Below are positions 8,975 through 17,504 of a stretch of DNA of 64,000 bases, piece after piece (position 1 is the first letter of the stretch; every line of letters starts with the position of its first letter). The notes below the pieces were generated by a model. That model worked only from the letters and a program-made list of their open reading frames with translations. It did not search any database and had not been told where the DNA came from. This DNA comes from Anaerolineaceae bacterium UBA4890. GTDB taxonomy: Bacteria > Chloroflexota > Anaerolineae > Anaerolineales > Anaerolineaceae. The stretch is taken from the NCBI GenBank assembly GCA_002399085.1, contig DHCY01000039.1, positions 1-64,000 on the forward strand, read 5' to 3'. The translations under genes and the position numbers were made by a program.

Positions 8975-9195
8975 ATCAGCCTGCTAAGCCTTCTCCTTGG
9001 AGAACCCTTGGCAAGCCAGGGCGGGTGGGGACCACGAAGTGGTGGATGAGGGTTGAATTGAAGAACGCTGAACAATTTGCCAGATTGAAAACCAGAATCC
9101 TGCCTTCATTTAGATCGTTTTTCTACGAGATACCGCCGTATAATTAAGTCAATCCGCTATCACCTACCCATCAACTTTTCAATCCGGAGGTTAGT
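8975..9195. other. Short intergenic region with hairpin text and promoter box
   Basis: Positions 8990-9055 hold repeat-like text (TTGGAGAACCCTTGG, then ACCACGAAGTGGTGG, a short perfect hairpin). A TATAAT at 9139-9144 is the likely -10 box of the gene at 9196. Confidence 0.45.
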
Positions 9196-10107
9196 ATGGC
9201 AAAAAAAAATTCCAAGCCCGAAATAAAAGACAAAAAAGTGAAATCCGCCCCTGCAGACGTGCCGGACAATTCTGTTGAAAATCCCGAAGGCGATTCTGAT
9301 ATCCGACCAGCGAAATTGAAGAAGCTCTCCGATGAAGTTTATGAGCGAGAGTTGAAAAAACTCCAAATCGAGTTGGTCAAATTGCAATACTGGGTCAAAG
9401 AAAAGGGATTGAAGGTGGTGGTCATTTTTGAAGGTCGTGACGCTGCCGGTAAGGGTGGAACAATCAAACGCATCACCGAGACACTCAACCCCCGAATTGT
9501 GCGCGTCGTCGCGCTGCCAGTGGCTACCGAAAAAGAAAAATCGCAGTGGTACTTCCAGCGCTATGTAGCCCAGCTTCCGGCTGCGGGAGAAATGGTGCTG
9601 TTTGACCGCTCCTGGTACAACCGCGCCGGTGTGGAGCGCGTGATGAGCTTTTGCACTGCCGAGCAGGTGGAAGAGTTTTTCCGCTCCGTTCCTGAATTCG
9701 AGAAAATGTTGATCCGTTCCGGAATCATCCTGATAAAATATTGGTTCTCTGTCAGCAACGAGGAGCAGGAACGCCGCTTTCAGGCTCGCATCGATGATAT
9801 CACCCGCCAGTGGAAGCTTAGCCCCATGGACCTGGAATCCCGCAAGCGCTGGGTTGAGTATTCGCGTGCCAAGGATGATATGTTCCGCTATACGGATACC
9901 AAATTAAGCCCGTGGTACGTAGTGGAGGCGGATGACAAAAAGCGGGCAAGGTTGAATTGTATCAGTCACCTGCTGAGCAAAATTCCATACGAAGACCTTA
10001 CCCCGCAGGTCTTGGAGCTTCCGCCCCGCCAGGTGGACAACAGCTACGTGCGACCACCTTTCAGTGACCAAACTTTCGTACCGGTGTACGAGATTCCGGA
10101 GGAGTGA
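9196..10107 (+). CDS. ppk2: Polyphosphate kinase 2 (PPK2)
   Basis: A 303-residue PPK2-family enzyme, which moves phosphate between polyphosphate and nucleotides. A Lys-rich N-terminal tail (about 1-45) precedes the core. The Walker A loop is GRDAAGKGG (80-88), followed by the Walker B/lid region DRSWYNRAGVERVM and the helix pattern of single-domain class I proteins (SPMDLESRKRWVEYS, RLNCISHLL). Class I enzymes usually make ADP or GTP/ATP from polyphosphate; direction is not decided by sequence. GGAGGT precedes the ATG and TATAAT lies at 9139. Four 29-base repeats follow the stop. Confidence 0.95.
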   Translation: MAKKNSKPEIKDKKVKSAPADVPDNSVENPEGDSDIRPAKLKKLSDEVYERELKKLQIELVKLQYWVKEKGLKVVVIFEGRDAAGKGGTIKRITETLNPRIVRVVALPVATEKEKSQWYFQRYVAQLPAAGEMVLFDRSWYNRAGVERVMSFCTAEQVEEFFRSVPEFEKMLIRSGIILIKYWFSVSNEEQERRFQARIDDITRQWKLSPMDLESRKRWVEYSRAKDDMFRYTDTKLSPWYVVEADDKKRARLNCISHLLSKIPYEDLTPQVLELPPRQVDNSYVRPPFSDQTFVPVYEIPEE

Positions 10108-10111
10108 CAAT

Positions 10112-10235
10112 CCATCTGTCTTTCTGGGCTATGGTTGCCGCCATCTGTCATCCTGGGCTATGGTTGCCGCCATCTGTCTTCCTGGGCTATGGTTGCCGCC
10201 ATCTGTCATCCTGAGCCTTAGTTGCGAAGGATCTT
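10112..10235. repeat. 29-base tandem repeat merging into a dispersed hairpin repeat
   Basis: Three near-identical 29-base units begin at 10112, 10141 and 10170 (CCATCTGTCNTCCTGGGCTA as the unit head). A fourth diverged unit at 10199 runs into the dispersed TCATCCTGAG...GCGAAGGATCTT hairpin element. The arrangement suggests the tandem arose by duplication of a decayed copy of that element. Confidence 0.75.
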
Positions 10236-10286
10236 AGCTTGTAAAGGTCATGATTATTCGCTGTCGCTCAGAAAGATAAACTGCTG

Positions 10287-11081
10287 TTAATCTAATTGAA
10301 AAACCCGCATGGCGTTGCTGGTGAGCTGACTGCCGACATCTTCAAGCGTTAGCCCTTTGATTTCCGCAATTTTTTGGGCGATTAATGGAATAAAAGCGGG
10401 TTCATTTCTCTGCCCTCTATGCTTTTGCGGAGGCATGAAGGGGCAGTCAGTTTCCAGTAAAATCTTGTCTAAAGGCAACGACGAAACCAGAGCCCGCTTT
10501 TCGGTGGCATTCTTATAGGTAACTGGTCCGCCAATACCAAAGCAGAAACCACAATCCAAGAGCGGTTCTACAAAACTCTGGTCGGCGCTGTAGGCATGCA
10601 TGACGCCCGGGTTTTGCTTTAAACGAGAATTCGAAGGAAGGTTTTGATGCCAACCCAGCAGGATCGACACCAACTCGTGAGCCGATGCCCGCTCATGGAC
10701 CACAATCGGCAGAGCTAGCCGCCTTGCCAGATCGAGCTGTTTCTCAAGCGCGACCCGTTGCTGCTGTGGGGTGGCGTGATCGCGATAGTAATCCAACCCG
10801 ATCTCTCCGATTGCGACCACTTCAGGTGCGCGTGCTAATTTTTCCAGGTCAGTAAATTGAGCTTCAACCAGATCTGCTGAATAATTCGGATGAATTCCAG
10901 CGGTGGCAAAAATATATTCGGGGTAGTCTTTTGCCAAGCCGATGGAATTGCGGGTGCCGGCTAAATCGATCGCAATGTTGATAATAAAGAGCAGTCCATT
11001 ATCTTTGGCGCGCTGGATCACAGCTTCGCGGTCTGCATCAAAAGCATCAAAATCGAGATGGGCGTGACTATCGAAAAACAT
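10287..11081 (-). CDS. tatD: TatD-family metal-dependent hydrolase/DNase
   Basis: A 264-residue TIM-barrel hydrolase. The protein opens with MFFDSHAHLDFDAF, the metal-binding HxH strand, and later shows GEIGLDYY, VVHERA, MHAYS and LLETDCPFM, the ordered metal-ligand motifs of TatD proteins. Family members act as 3'-5' exonucleases or D-amino-acid-tRNA deacylase-like enzymes. The start at 11081 (not the longer frame to 11132) is chosen because the family N-terminus begins there and because its ATG shares one base with the TGA of the preceding acetyltransferase gene, which implies coupled translation. Confidence 0.93.
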   Translation of the reverse strand: MFFDSHAHLDFDAFDADREAVIQRAKDNGLLFIINIAIDLAGTRNSIGLAKDYPEYIFATAGIHPNYSADLVEAQFTDLEKLARAPEVVAIGEIGLDYYRDHATPQQQRVALEKQLDLARRLALPIVVHERASAHELVSILLGWHQNLPSNSRLKQNPGVMHAYSADQSFVEPLLDCGFCFGIGGPVTYKNATEKRALVSSLPLDKILLETDCPFMPPQKHRGQRNEPAFIPLIAQKIAEIKGLTLEDVGSQLTSNAMRVFQLD

Positions 11082-11668
11082 CAGATTTCTTTCAGGAGCA
11101 AGGCATTGTGCCCAAAATGAGCGGCAACCCAAAACCCTTCTCTTTCAAAAAGATTGATACTTCCGTTGTAAGCGGGTCGGCTATCACCTGGAAAGTCGAA
11201 AGGCATCCCAGCAGTTAATCCCCCACCATACATTTCAATGGCTTTTAGAGCTGATTTTAGTGCGTATTTCTGCAGACCTTGCTTCCGGTAAGCCTTTTCA
11301 ACAAACAAGCAGGTAATGAACCAATCGGGAAGTTGGTTGCCTTCTTCGACCCAGGCTTTTAGTTTTCGCGTTCTCAAGATTTGTTCCAGATTGGCAGTCT
11401 TGCCAAACTGAGCCCAGCCAATGGCTTTGGAATCTTGATACAGAATTGCTCCTGTTGACAGACCTTGGGTGACACATTCCTGATGTAATGAACGCCTTTC
11501 ATCTCTGTCCAGCTTTTGAAACTGGCTGGAGCTGACTTGATGAAACATGCACCAGCATCCACCTCGAACGCCTTTATGACGTAAGAACATCTTTTCAAAG
11601 TCTGTCCAGGTTTTTGGCGTGAGGATTTTAAAGCCGAGATCGTCATTGATGGGATGAAGTTCTGTCAT
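11081..11668 (-). CDS. GNAT-family N-acetyltransferase
   Basis: A 195-residue GNAT protein with the fold's strand-helix order: FVEKAYRKQGLQKYALKSAL (acetyl-CoA loop, degenerate), then a Gly-rich YGGGLTAGMPFDFPG strand and a closing FEREGFWVAAHF. The Trp/Cys-rich N-terminal GGCWCMFHQ is seen in a subfamily of uncharacterised acetyltransferases. The substrate is unknown. No Shine-Dalgarno precedes the ATG; a TATAAA on the minus strand (11676-11681) ends seven bases before it, so the transcript may be leaderless. tatD follows with a one-base overlap. Confidence 0.8.
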   Translation of the reverse strand: MTELHPINDDLGFKILTPKTWTDFEKMFLRHKGVRGGCWCMFHQVSSSQFQKLDRDERRSLHQECVTQGLSTGAILYQDSKAIGWAQFGKTANLEQILRTRKLKAWVEEGNQLPDWFITCLFVEKAYRKQGLQKYALKSALKAIEMYGGGLTAGMPFDFPGDSRPAYNGSINLFEREGFWVAAHFGHNALLLKEI

Positions 11669-11787
11669 AGTTTAATTTATACCACAACCACCCTGAGCAG
11701 CTCAAAAAATATGTTATGATTGGGTTGACTAAAGCATGGGGAGGATGCGGCAAGTTAATTTTTCAAAAAGCGCGGTAATCAAAAAGA

Positions 11788-12072
11788 ATGAACATTTCTT
11801 CCTACCTGTTTGGTTTCATCCTGGCAACACTATTGGGGGCACTTTTTCATCTCTGGCGTGATGGAGGCATCTTACGGTTGGTACTCTACCTGGTTCTCTC
11901 GTGGGTCGGATTCCTGATCGGTCATCTTGCCTCCGGTACGCTTGGGTTCACCTTTATGAGCGTTGGTCCGGTCAACCTGGCGGGAGGAATCATTGGCAGT
12001 GTTACCTTCCTTTTCCTGGGGAATTGGATTACCCAGGTTCAACCTGAGCTGGTCGCCCGTAAAGAGTCATGA
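11788..12072 (+). CDS. Small integral membrane protein
   Basis: A 94-residue protein of unknown function with about three transmembrane helices (about 4-22, 29-50, 60-82) and few polar residues. Its stop overlaps the ATG of the tRNA methyltransferase gene by four bases (ATGA), so the two are co-translated, though a functional tie is not evident. The ribosome binding site is weak. Homologues were not recognised. Confidence 0.7.
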   Translation: MNISSYLFGFILATLLGALFHLWRDGGILRLVLYLVLSWVGFLIGHLASGTLGFTFMSVGPVNLAGGIIGSVTFLFLGNWITQVQPELVARKES

Positions 12073-12911
12073 CCGATCAATACAGCGACCCGGTCAACCT
12101 GGTAAAAGAAGGTGACCTGGTACAACTCCACGGAACCACACACAAAAATCACCTGCTGATCATGAAGGCAGGTGAGGTTTTTATGACCCACCGCGGCGTT
12201 ATCAGGCACGACGACATCATCGGGCAGCCCTGGGGTGTGCGCCTTGAATCGCACAGCGGACATCCTTTTTTTGTGCTTCAGCCAGGAATCACCGATTTGG
12301 TGCAAGCTATCAAGCGCACCACCCAGATCATGTACCCCAAGGACATCGGTTACATCGTCTTGAAACTTGGTGTCGGTCCGGGCAAGCGCGTACTGGAGTG
12401 TGGGGGCGGCTCGGGAGGGCTGACGACAGTTTTGGCTTACCTGGTTGGCGACACCGGCAAAGTCTATTCTTATGAGCGCAATCCAGAGGTGCAAAATCTT
12501 GCACGCAAAAATTTGCGCTTATTTGGGCTGGACCAACACGTTGAGTTCAAGCCAGGCGATGCCGCACAGGGATTCGATGAGCGTTACCTTGATGCTATCT
12601 TCCTTGATTTACCCAACCCATACGACTATCTTGAGCAGGTTGGTGCAAGTTTGAAGGGCGGCGGTCAGTTTGCGACACTGCTTCCAACAATCAACCAGGT
12701 GGAACTGACCTTGCGAGCACTCTCACACAGCAATTTTGCCTTCATCGATGTCTGTGAGATCCTTTTGCGGCACTATAAGCCCGATTGGGGTCGCCTGAGA
12801 CCGGTAGACCGCATGGTTGCCCACACTGGGTATCTGATCTTTGCTCGTTCCATCCAGGCTGAACTGGAAGATTTGGGGGACGAGGCAGGCGAAAATGAAA
12901 CCGACGATTGA
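12069..12911 (+). CDS. trmI: tRNA (adenine-58-N1)-methyltransferase, TrmI family
   Basis: A 280-residue SAM-dependent methyltransferase that makes m1A at position 58 in the T loop of tRNA. The N-terminal beta domain (about 1-75) is typical of TrmI. The Rossmann core has the SAM loop VLECGGGSGGLT followed by YSYERNPE, and IFLDLPNPYDYLE as the catalytic motif IV region, where the family has a D-x-P-x-P-type sequence. It overlaps the small membrane protein gene upstream by four bases and the Nudix gene downstream by 17, a tight operon. Confidence 0.9.
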   Translation: MTDQYSDPVNLVKEGDLVQLHGTTHKNHLLIMKAGEVFMTHRGVIRHDDIIGQPWGVRLESHSGHPFFVLQPGITDLVQAIKRTTQIMYPKDIGYIVLKLGVGPGKRVLECGGGSGGLTTVLAYLVGDTGKVYSYERNPEVQNLARKNLRLFGLDQHVEFKPGDAAQGFDERYLDAIFLDLPNPYDYLEQVGASLKGGGQFATLLPTINQVELTLRALSHSNFAFIDVCEILLRHYKPDWGRLRPVDRMVAHTGYLIFARSIQAELEDLGDEAGENETDD

Positions 12912-13494
12912 GCTGCCCTCCGATTTGCCGGCTCGCCTGGCAGAGCAGGCAGACACTGGCGTTCAATTCGAAGGCATCGGTGATGACCAAAATGTTCCCA
13001 GACTGATACCAGCAGCGGTGCTTCTTCCGCTCATTCACCTGCGCGAGCAGTGGCATTTGGTCTACACCTTGCGTTCGGTGCGCTTGCATGATCACAGCGG
13101 ACAGGTGTCTTTCCCGGGTGGCTCGTGGGAAAGCGCGGATTCCGACTTGATTGCCACAGCCTTGCGGGAAGCCCATGAAGAAATTGGGCTGGACCCGACC
13201 GCAACGCGGGTTTTGGGCTGCATGGCTCGCATGGCGATGGTCACCCGATTTCTCGTCACCCCGGTGGTGGCAATCGTTGACTGGCCAACCCCCCTGACCA
13301 TAAACCCAGATGAAGTTGACCGCGTGTTTTCGATCCCGTTAGATTGGCTTGCCGACCCGGCGAACAGGGAATACCGCGTTCATACCCACGGGGGAACTGA
13401 TTTTGATGTTTTGTATTTCAAGAACTACGATGGTGAAATCGTTTGGGGTGCCACAGCTCGCATGACGATGGATTTCTTGCGGCTGCTTGAGTAG
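12895..13494 (+). CDS. Nudix hydrolase, CoA pyrophosphatase type
   Basis: A 199-residue Nudix protein. The text LRSVRLHDHSGQVSFPGG matches the NuCoA signature that lies just before the Nudix box in coenzyme A pyrophosphatases, and the box follows as TALREAHEEIGLD with its metal-binding Glu residues. The expected reaction is hydrolysis of CoA or acyl-CoA to 3',5'-ADP and phosphopantetheine; this is by family. The internal ATG at 12895 is chosen over the frame opening at 12841 because it is preceded by GAGGCAGG and removes an unrelated N-terminus. It overlaps trmI by 17 bases. Confidence 0.88.
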   Translation: MKPTIELPSDLPARLAEQADTGVQFEGIGDDQNVPRLIPAAVLLPLIHLREQWHLVYTLRSVRLHDHSGQVSFPGGSWESADSDLIATALREAHEEIGLDPTATRVLGCMARMAMVTRFLVTPVVAIVDWPTPLTINPDEVDRVFSIPLDWLADPANREYRVHTHGGTDFDVLYFKNYDGEIVWGATARMTMDFLRLLE

Positions 13495-13628
13495 TTTTTT
13501 CAGAATAAAAAGGCGCGATCAAAGTTCAGCAAAGCGGGCGTGGAACCGTCCCTTACAAAATGAATGCTCCGGTCTATGGCACACACCCTTTAAGGGGGAT
13601 TACCGAGCACAATTTATGAGGATGAAAA

Positions 13629-13657
13629 AAAAGATCTGTCCAACGGACAGATCTTTT
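13629..13657 (-). terminator. Rho-independent terminator of the L25 gene
   Basis: A perfect 13-bp stem (AAAAGATCTGTCC with a three-base loop) followed on the minus strand by a run of T. It lies 27 bases after the stop of the L25 gene. Confidence 0.9.
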
Positions 13658-13684
13658 CGTTTCCAAACTATGGGAATAAGAAGA

Positions 13685-14344
13685 CTAGTCTTCCTCTTCC
13701 TCTTCCTTCTTGCCTTTTTCCAGAACCTCGGGTTCGGCTCCGCCTTCCTCGAGCTCGACTGGTTCTTCTTCCTCTGCAGCAACGTAACCAACAGAGACAA
13801 TCACTTCATCTTGGGGGGTGTGGATGGTGATTTTGTCACCAAGATCCAGATCTCCTACACTAATTGTGTCATCTGCGCTTGCGATACCGCTGATGTCCAC
13901 CTCAATTCGCTCGAGGATATCAGCCGGCAGGGCTTCGATTTCGAGTTCATTCAGAACCTGATTGATTAAAGAACCAGGCACTTCGTCCAGAACGGGGGCT
14001 TCGCCAATCAATTCGATAGCGACGTTGGCACGAAGTTTTTCGGTCATTGAGACGGCGAAAAAGTCCAGGTGAAGCAAGTGACCAGTGACCACATCGTAGG
14101 AGCGGTCGCGGATGATTGCCCTGGTCTTTTTGCCATCTTGATCAAGCGTAATCAAGGTGGTGGGGGTGATTTTCCGCATCATAAGACTGGTGGAGTGAGT
14201 GTCCATTTGAATCGGATATGTGTCAACTTTGTGACCATAAACCACACCGGGCAGGATGCCCTGGCGGCGCAACTTTGCAACCTGCTTACCGGTCACAGCG
14301 CGCTTTTCAACTTTGATAATAATATCGTCTTGCTTTGTAGTCAT
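13685..14344 (-). CDS. rplY: 50S ribosomal protein L25 (CTC form)
   Basis: A 219-residue L25/general stress protein CTC, which binds 5S rRNA in the large subunit. The N-terminal 5S-binding domain (about 1-95) has KLRRQGILPGVVYG and ends with the HLLHLDFF motif. The C-terminal TL5 domain (about 100-185) has VPGSLINQVLNELEIEALP. The final 35 residues are almost all Glu, Lys and Gly, an acidic tail seen in many CTC proteins. CGGAGGA precedes the ATG and a strong terminator follows the stop, so it is a single-gene transcript. Confidence 0.97.
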   Translation of the reverse strand: MTTKQDDIIIKVEKRAVTGKQVAKLRRQGILPGVVYGHKVDTYPIQMDTHSTSLMMRKITPTTLITLDQDGKKTRAIIRDRSYDVVTGHLLHLDFFAVSMTEKLRANVAIELIGEAPVLDEVPGSLINQVLNELEIEALPADILERIEVDISGIASADDTISVGDLDLGDKITIHTPQDEVIVSVGYVAAEEEEPVELEEGGAEPEVLEKGKKEEEEED

Positions 14345-14500
14345 TTTTCCTCCGGGCGCCTCTCACCTTGTTTCAGGTTACCCTCGCCCATAAATTTACC
14401 AGCCGGTTTGCTGGCGACTGGTAATGATAACCGTTGGGCTGATTTTCGTCAACAATTTTGCGGATTTTGTATGCCCCCTGTAAACAGGTAAAGCATGGAA

Positions 14501-14506
14501 TATAAT
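14501..14506 (+). promoter_or_regulatory. Likely -10 box of the SRAP gene
   Basis: TATAAT ends 18 bases before the ATG at 14525. No clear -35 hexamer. Confidence 0.45.
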
Positions 14507-14524
14507 CAAACAACGGAGGATATC

Positions 14525-15214
14525 ATGTGTGGAAGATTTACTTTGGCAATCGATTCAGAAGACTTGCGTACCCAACTGGCGCTGGGGCAGATGCCGCTGG
14601 ATTGGGAAAAGCGTTATAACGTTGCACCTTCTCAGGATGTTGCTACCGTTATCAACCCTGAGAGCCGTAATGTGATCTGGATGAAGTGGGGCTTGGTCCC
14701 GTTTTGGGCGAAAGATCCGTCAATCGGGTATAAGATGATCAATGCCCGGGCGGAAACAGTGGCGGAGAAACCTTCTTATCGTAATTCCTTCAAAAACAAG
14801 CGCTGTCTGATTCTGGCGGACGGGTTTTATGAGTGGAAAAAAGAGGGCAAGCTTTCAATTCCATTTTATTTTCAGGTGCAAAATGGGGCACCCTTTGCTT
14901 TTGCAGGTTTGTGGGATGATTGGGAGCCCAAAAGCGTCTCCTCGCTGCCAGGTGTACCCGGGCTTACGACCTGCACGCTGATTACCACTGATGCCAACGA
15001 AGATGTTATACCAGTGCATCCACGCATGCCAGTGGTATTAACCAAGGAGACCATGTGGAGTTGGCTGGAAGAAGACGACCCACGTTTTTTGCAAAGCCTG
15101 CTCAAGCCGCTCCCGGCAGGCAGCCTGAACGCTCATGAGGTTAGTCGGGATGTGAACACACCCCAAAGCCAGGGCGAATATCTGATCGAGCCGGTCGAAG
15201 GACGATTGTTTTAA
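14525..15214 (+). CDS. SRAP-domain protein (YedK/HMCES family)
   Basis: A 229-residue SRAP protein, which shields abasic sites in single-stranded DNA by forming a thiazolidine link through its N-terminal Cys. After removal of Met the chain starts with Cys2 (MCGRFTL), the catalytic nucleophile; the conserved INARAET and the HPRMPVVL segment with its active-site His are also present, as is ADGFYEWKK with the conserved Glu. The start at 14525 is fixed by the need for Cys2 and by GGAGGA seven bases upstream; the longer frame from 14495 would bury the Cys. Confidence 0.95.
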   Translation: MCGRFTLAIDSEDLRTQLALGQMPLDWEKRYNVAPSQDVATVINPESRNVIWMKWGLVPFWAKDPSIGYKMINARAETVAEKPSYRNSFKNKRCLILADGFYEWKKEGKLSIPFYFQVQNGAPFAFAGLWDDWEPKSVSSLPGVPGLTTCTLITTDANEDVIPVHPRMPVVLTKETMWSWLEEDDPRFLQSLLKPLPAGSLNAHEVSRDVNTPQSQGEYLIEPVEGRLF

Positions 15215-15781
15215 TTTGCAAAAGCGCGATTGTGCGTGCTCGGCAAGGATGCCGGCACGATCAAGAATCTCTCTGGAGAGCTACGGTCAAAGCTCGTCTG
15301 GCTTAAATCAATAACCCACCCCCCTGCCCCCTCCCTGGAGGGGGTGGTAATAGAAGAGCTGGAATTTTCAAATCCAATAATTGATGCGATCTTAATGTTG
15401 AGTGGCACATTTGTCACCAGTTCCTTATTTGATGGAGACCTATGGTCAAAGCGCGTGCCCGGCAAGGATGCCGGCACGATCGAATAGCACTGTGGAGACC
15501 TACGGTCAAAACGCGTGCTCGGCAAGGATGACGGCACGATCGAGCATCTACGTGGAAACCTACGGTCAAAGCGCGTGCTCGGCAAGGATGCCGGCACGAT
15601 CAAACTTCTCCGTGGAGACCTACGGTCAAAGCGCGTGCTCGGCAAGGATGCCGGCACGATCTAATTTCTGTTCCCTGTTCCCTGTTCCCTCGTCCCTCTT
15701 CCCTTCTACTACTTATCGCCCAGGCAACGGATGTAAAGTAAAATTAGGTCCACCAATTAGGGATAAGGAAGTAAGTTCTAT
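15215..15781. other. Repeat-filled intergenic region
   Basis: No gene is supported. It contains a single copy of the 60-base element (15229-15300), a GC-rich hairpin CCCCTCCCTGGAGGGGG (about 15329-15345), the 60-base tandem array (15433-15662) and a TTCCCTG/TTCCCT microrepeat (15669-15706). Open frames on both strands through the array exist only because 60 is divisible by three. Confidence 0.7.
15433..15662. repeat. 60-base tandem repeat array
   Basis: Four copies with an exact 60-base period (starting 15433, 15493, 15553, 15613). Each has the core GAGACCTACGGTCAAAGCGC, then GTGCTCGGCAAGGATGCCGG and CACGATC. A lone copy in the same orientation is at 15229-15300. Related copies occur at 29966-30096 and, reversed with a 61-base period, at 52721-52897. 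Confidence 0.9.
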
Positions 15782-17473
15782 ATGAAATCATCGAAACATG
15801 CTTTTTTGGCAGTTATCTTGATAAGCCTCGTGTTGGCAGCCTGCCAGCCGATTGTTCAAACACCCCTGCCAACCGCCACCACACAGCCAATTGAAACAAC
15901 CGAACCAGAACCAACCGCAGTTCCCCCGGAACCGGTCGAAGAAGACCCTATGAGTTGGTGGAATGAAGTCGTCTTCTACGAGATCTTTGTACGCTCGTTC
16001 AAAGACAGCGACGGTGATGGCATCGGCGACTTTCAGGGAATCATTTCGCAACTCGATTATCTCAACGACGGTTACCCCAACACCACAGACGACCTGGGCA
16101 TCGGTGGCATCTGGCTGATGCCAATCATGCCTTCGCCGTCCTACCACGGTTACGATGTGACCAATTATCAAACGGTCAATCCTGATTACGGCACGCTGGC
16201 TGATTTCAAACAATTGCTGGAGGAGTGCCATGTTCGTGGTATTCGCGTAGTGATTGATTTTGTGGTTAATCACACCTCCAGCGAACATCCCTGGTTCCTT
16301 TCCTCCCAGGACCCAACCAGCGGCTTCCGCAACTGGTATGTATGGGAAGAACAAAACCCTCGCAAGCCCGGTCCCTGGGGACAAAACGCCTGGTATGAAG
16401 CTGGTGGATATTATTATTACGCCCCCTTCTGGAGCGGGATGCCCGATTTGAATTTCCACGAACCGATGGTCACCAAGGCGATGTATAACGCCACAGAGTT
16501 TTGGCTCGATTTGGGTGTGGATGGCTTCCGGGTGGATGCCGCACGCTATCTCTTTGAAGAAGGGGTCAGTCAGCAGGATACCAAGAGCAGTATCGCCTGG
16601 TTTCAGGATTGGCGCGATTTTTACTTACAAATAAACCCCGATACGTATACCGTCGGTGAGGTTTGGACAGATACGCAGATCATTGCCAAGTATAACCAGC
16701 CCACCCGCGGCATGCAGCAGTACTTTATGTTCGACCTGGCTGCTGACATCCTCGGCGGCATCTACTCACCCGACCCTTCCCGCATTATGAAGAGTTATCT
16801 CGATACGCTTGAGTACTTTCCCGACCAGCAGTTTGCCACCTTTTTGACCAATCACGACCAGCAGCGTGTTGCCTCGTATTATGGCGGGCGATTGCAGCCA
16901 CAGAAACTTGCAGCGTTCGTCTACCTAACCGGTCCCGGTACACCTTATATCTATTACGGTGAGGAAATCGGTATGATCGGCGGCAAACCGGATGAGCTGA
17001 TCCGCAAACCGATGCAGTGGTCGCCGCAGGCGAATGCCAGCTTCAGTGACGAAGAACCCTGGCAAGAGTTCGCAAAAGGATGGGAAGACACCAATGTCGA
17101 GATTCAGAACAATGACCCCGAATCTTTACTGAATTGGTATAAAGCTCTTGTCAATACCCGTAATCAACTCCCTGCCCTACAAAAAGGCAGCTACTTGCCC
17201 TTTACTTCCTCCTGCCGGCGGCTCTACGCAGTGGCACGCATCTTTGAGGAGCAGGTTGTGTTGGTGATGGCGAACCTGGGCGTGCAAACCATGGAAGATT
17301 GCACCATTTCGATTGAAGAGAGCCCGCTTGCCGGTGATTACCAGGTTGAAAACGTATGGGGCGACCTCCTTTTTGAGCAGATCAGCTTTACCGAAACCGG
17401 TGCTTTGACAGATTTTATGGTCGCACCTGTGCTGGAAGGCGGACAAACCATGATTTTTATCTTGAACAAGTAA
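15782..17473 (+). CDS. Secreted GH13 alpha-amylase-family lipoprotein
   Basis: A 563-residue lipoprotein with a signal peptide ending in LAAC (Cys21 lipidated) and a Thr/Pro/Glu linker (about 24-55) before a GH13 (beta/alpha)8 barrel. The catalytic set is visible: nucleophile Asp252 in GFRVDAAR, acid/base Glu293 in VGEVW, and Asp359 in TNHDQQR; DFVVNHTSS is conserved region I. Its layout resembles cell-surface neopullulanase/oligo-glucosidase-type GH13 enzymes acting on alpha-1,4 or 1,6 glucans. It precedes the GH57 lipoprotein by 31 bases, so the pair probably degrades the same alpha-glucans outside the cell. Confidence 0.93.
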   Translation: MKSSKHAFLAVILISLVLAACQPIVQTPLPTATTQPIETTEPEPTAVPPEPVEEDPMSWWNEVVFYEIFVRSFKDSDGDGIGDFQGIISQLDYLNDGYPNTTDDLGIGGIWLMPIMPSPSYHGYDVTNYQTVNPDYGTLADFKQLLEECHVRGIRVVIDFVVNHTSSEHPWFLSSQDPTSGFRNWYVWEEQNPRKPGPWGQNAWYEAGGYYYYAPFWSGMPDLNFHEPMVTKAMYNATEFWLDLGVDGFRVDAARYLFEEGVSQQDTKSSIAWFQDWRDFYLQINPDTYTVGEVWTDTQIIAKYNQPTRGMQQYFMFDLAADILGGIYSPDPSRIMKSYLDTLEYFPDQQFATFLTNHDQQRVASYYGGRLQPQKLAAFVYLTGPGTPYIYYGEEIGMIGGKPDELIRKPMQWSPQANASFSDEEPWQEFAKGWEDTNVEIQNNDPESLLNWYKALVNTRNQLPALQKGSYLPFTSSCRRLYAVARIFEEQVVLVMANLGVQTMEDCTISIEESPLAGDYQVENVWGDLLFEQISFTETGALTDFMVAPVLEGGQTMIFILNK

Positions 17474-17504
17474 TTGTTCTATTAATTAACTTACTAGGAG
17501 AAAC

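Noticed and set aside
10112..10227. CRISPR-like 29-base repeats
   Set aside because: The units are directly adjacent with no spacers.
15211..15785. Open frames on both strands that encode a 20-residue repeating peptide (ARMPARSN... and PASLPSTRFDRRSP...)
   Set aside because: They arise because the DNA repeat is 60 bases long, which keeps every frame open. There is no ribosome binding site or conserved start, and related copies with a 61-base period break the frame.
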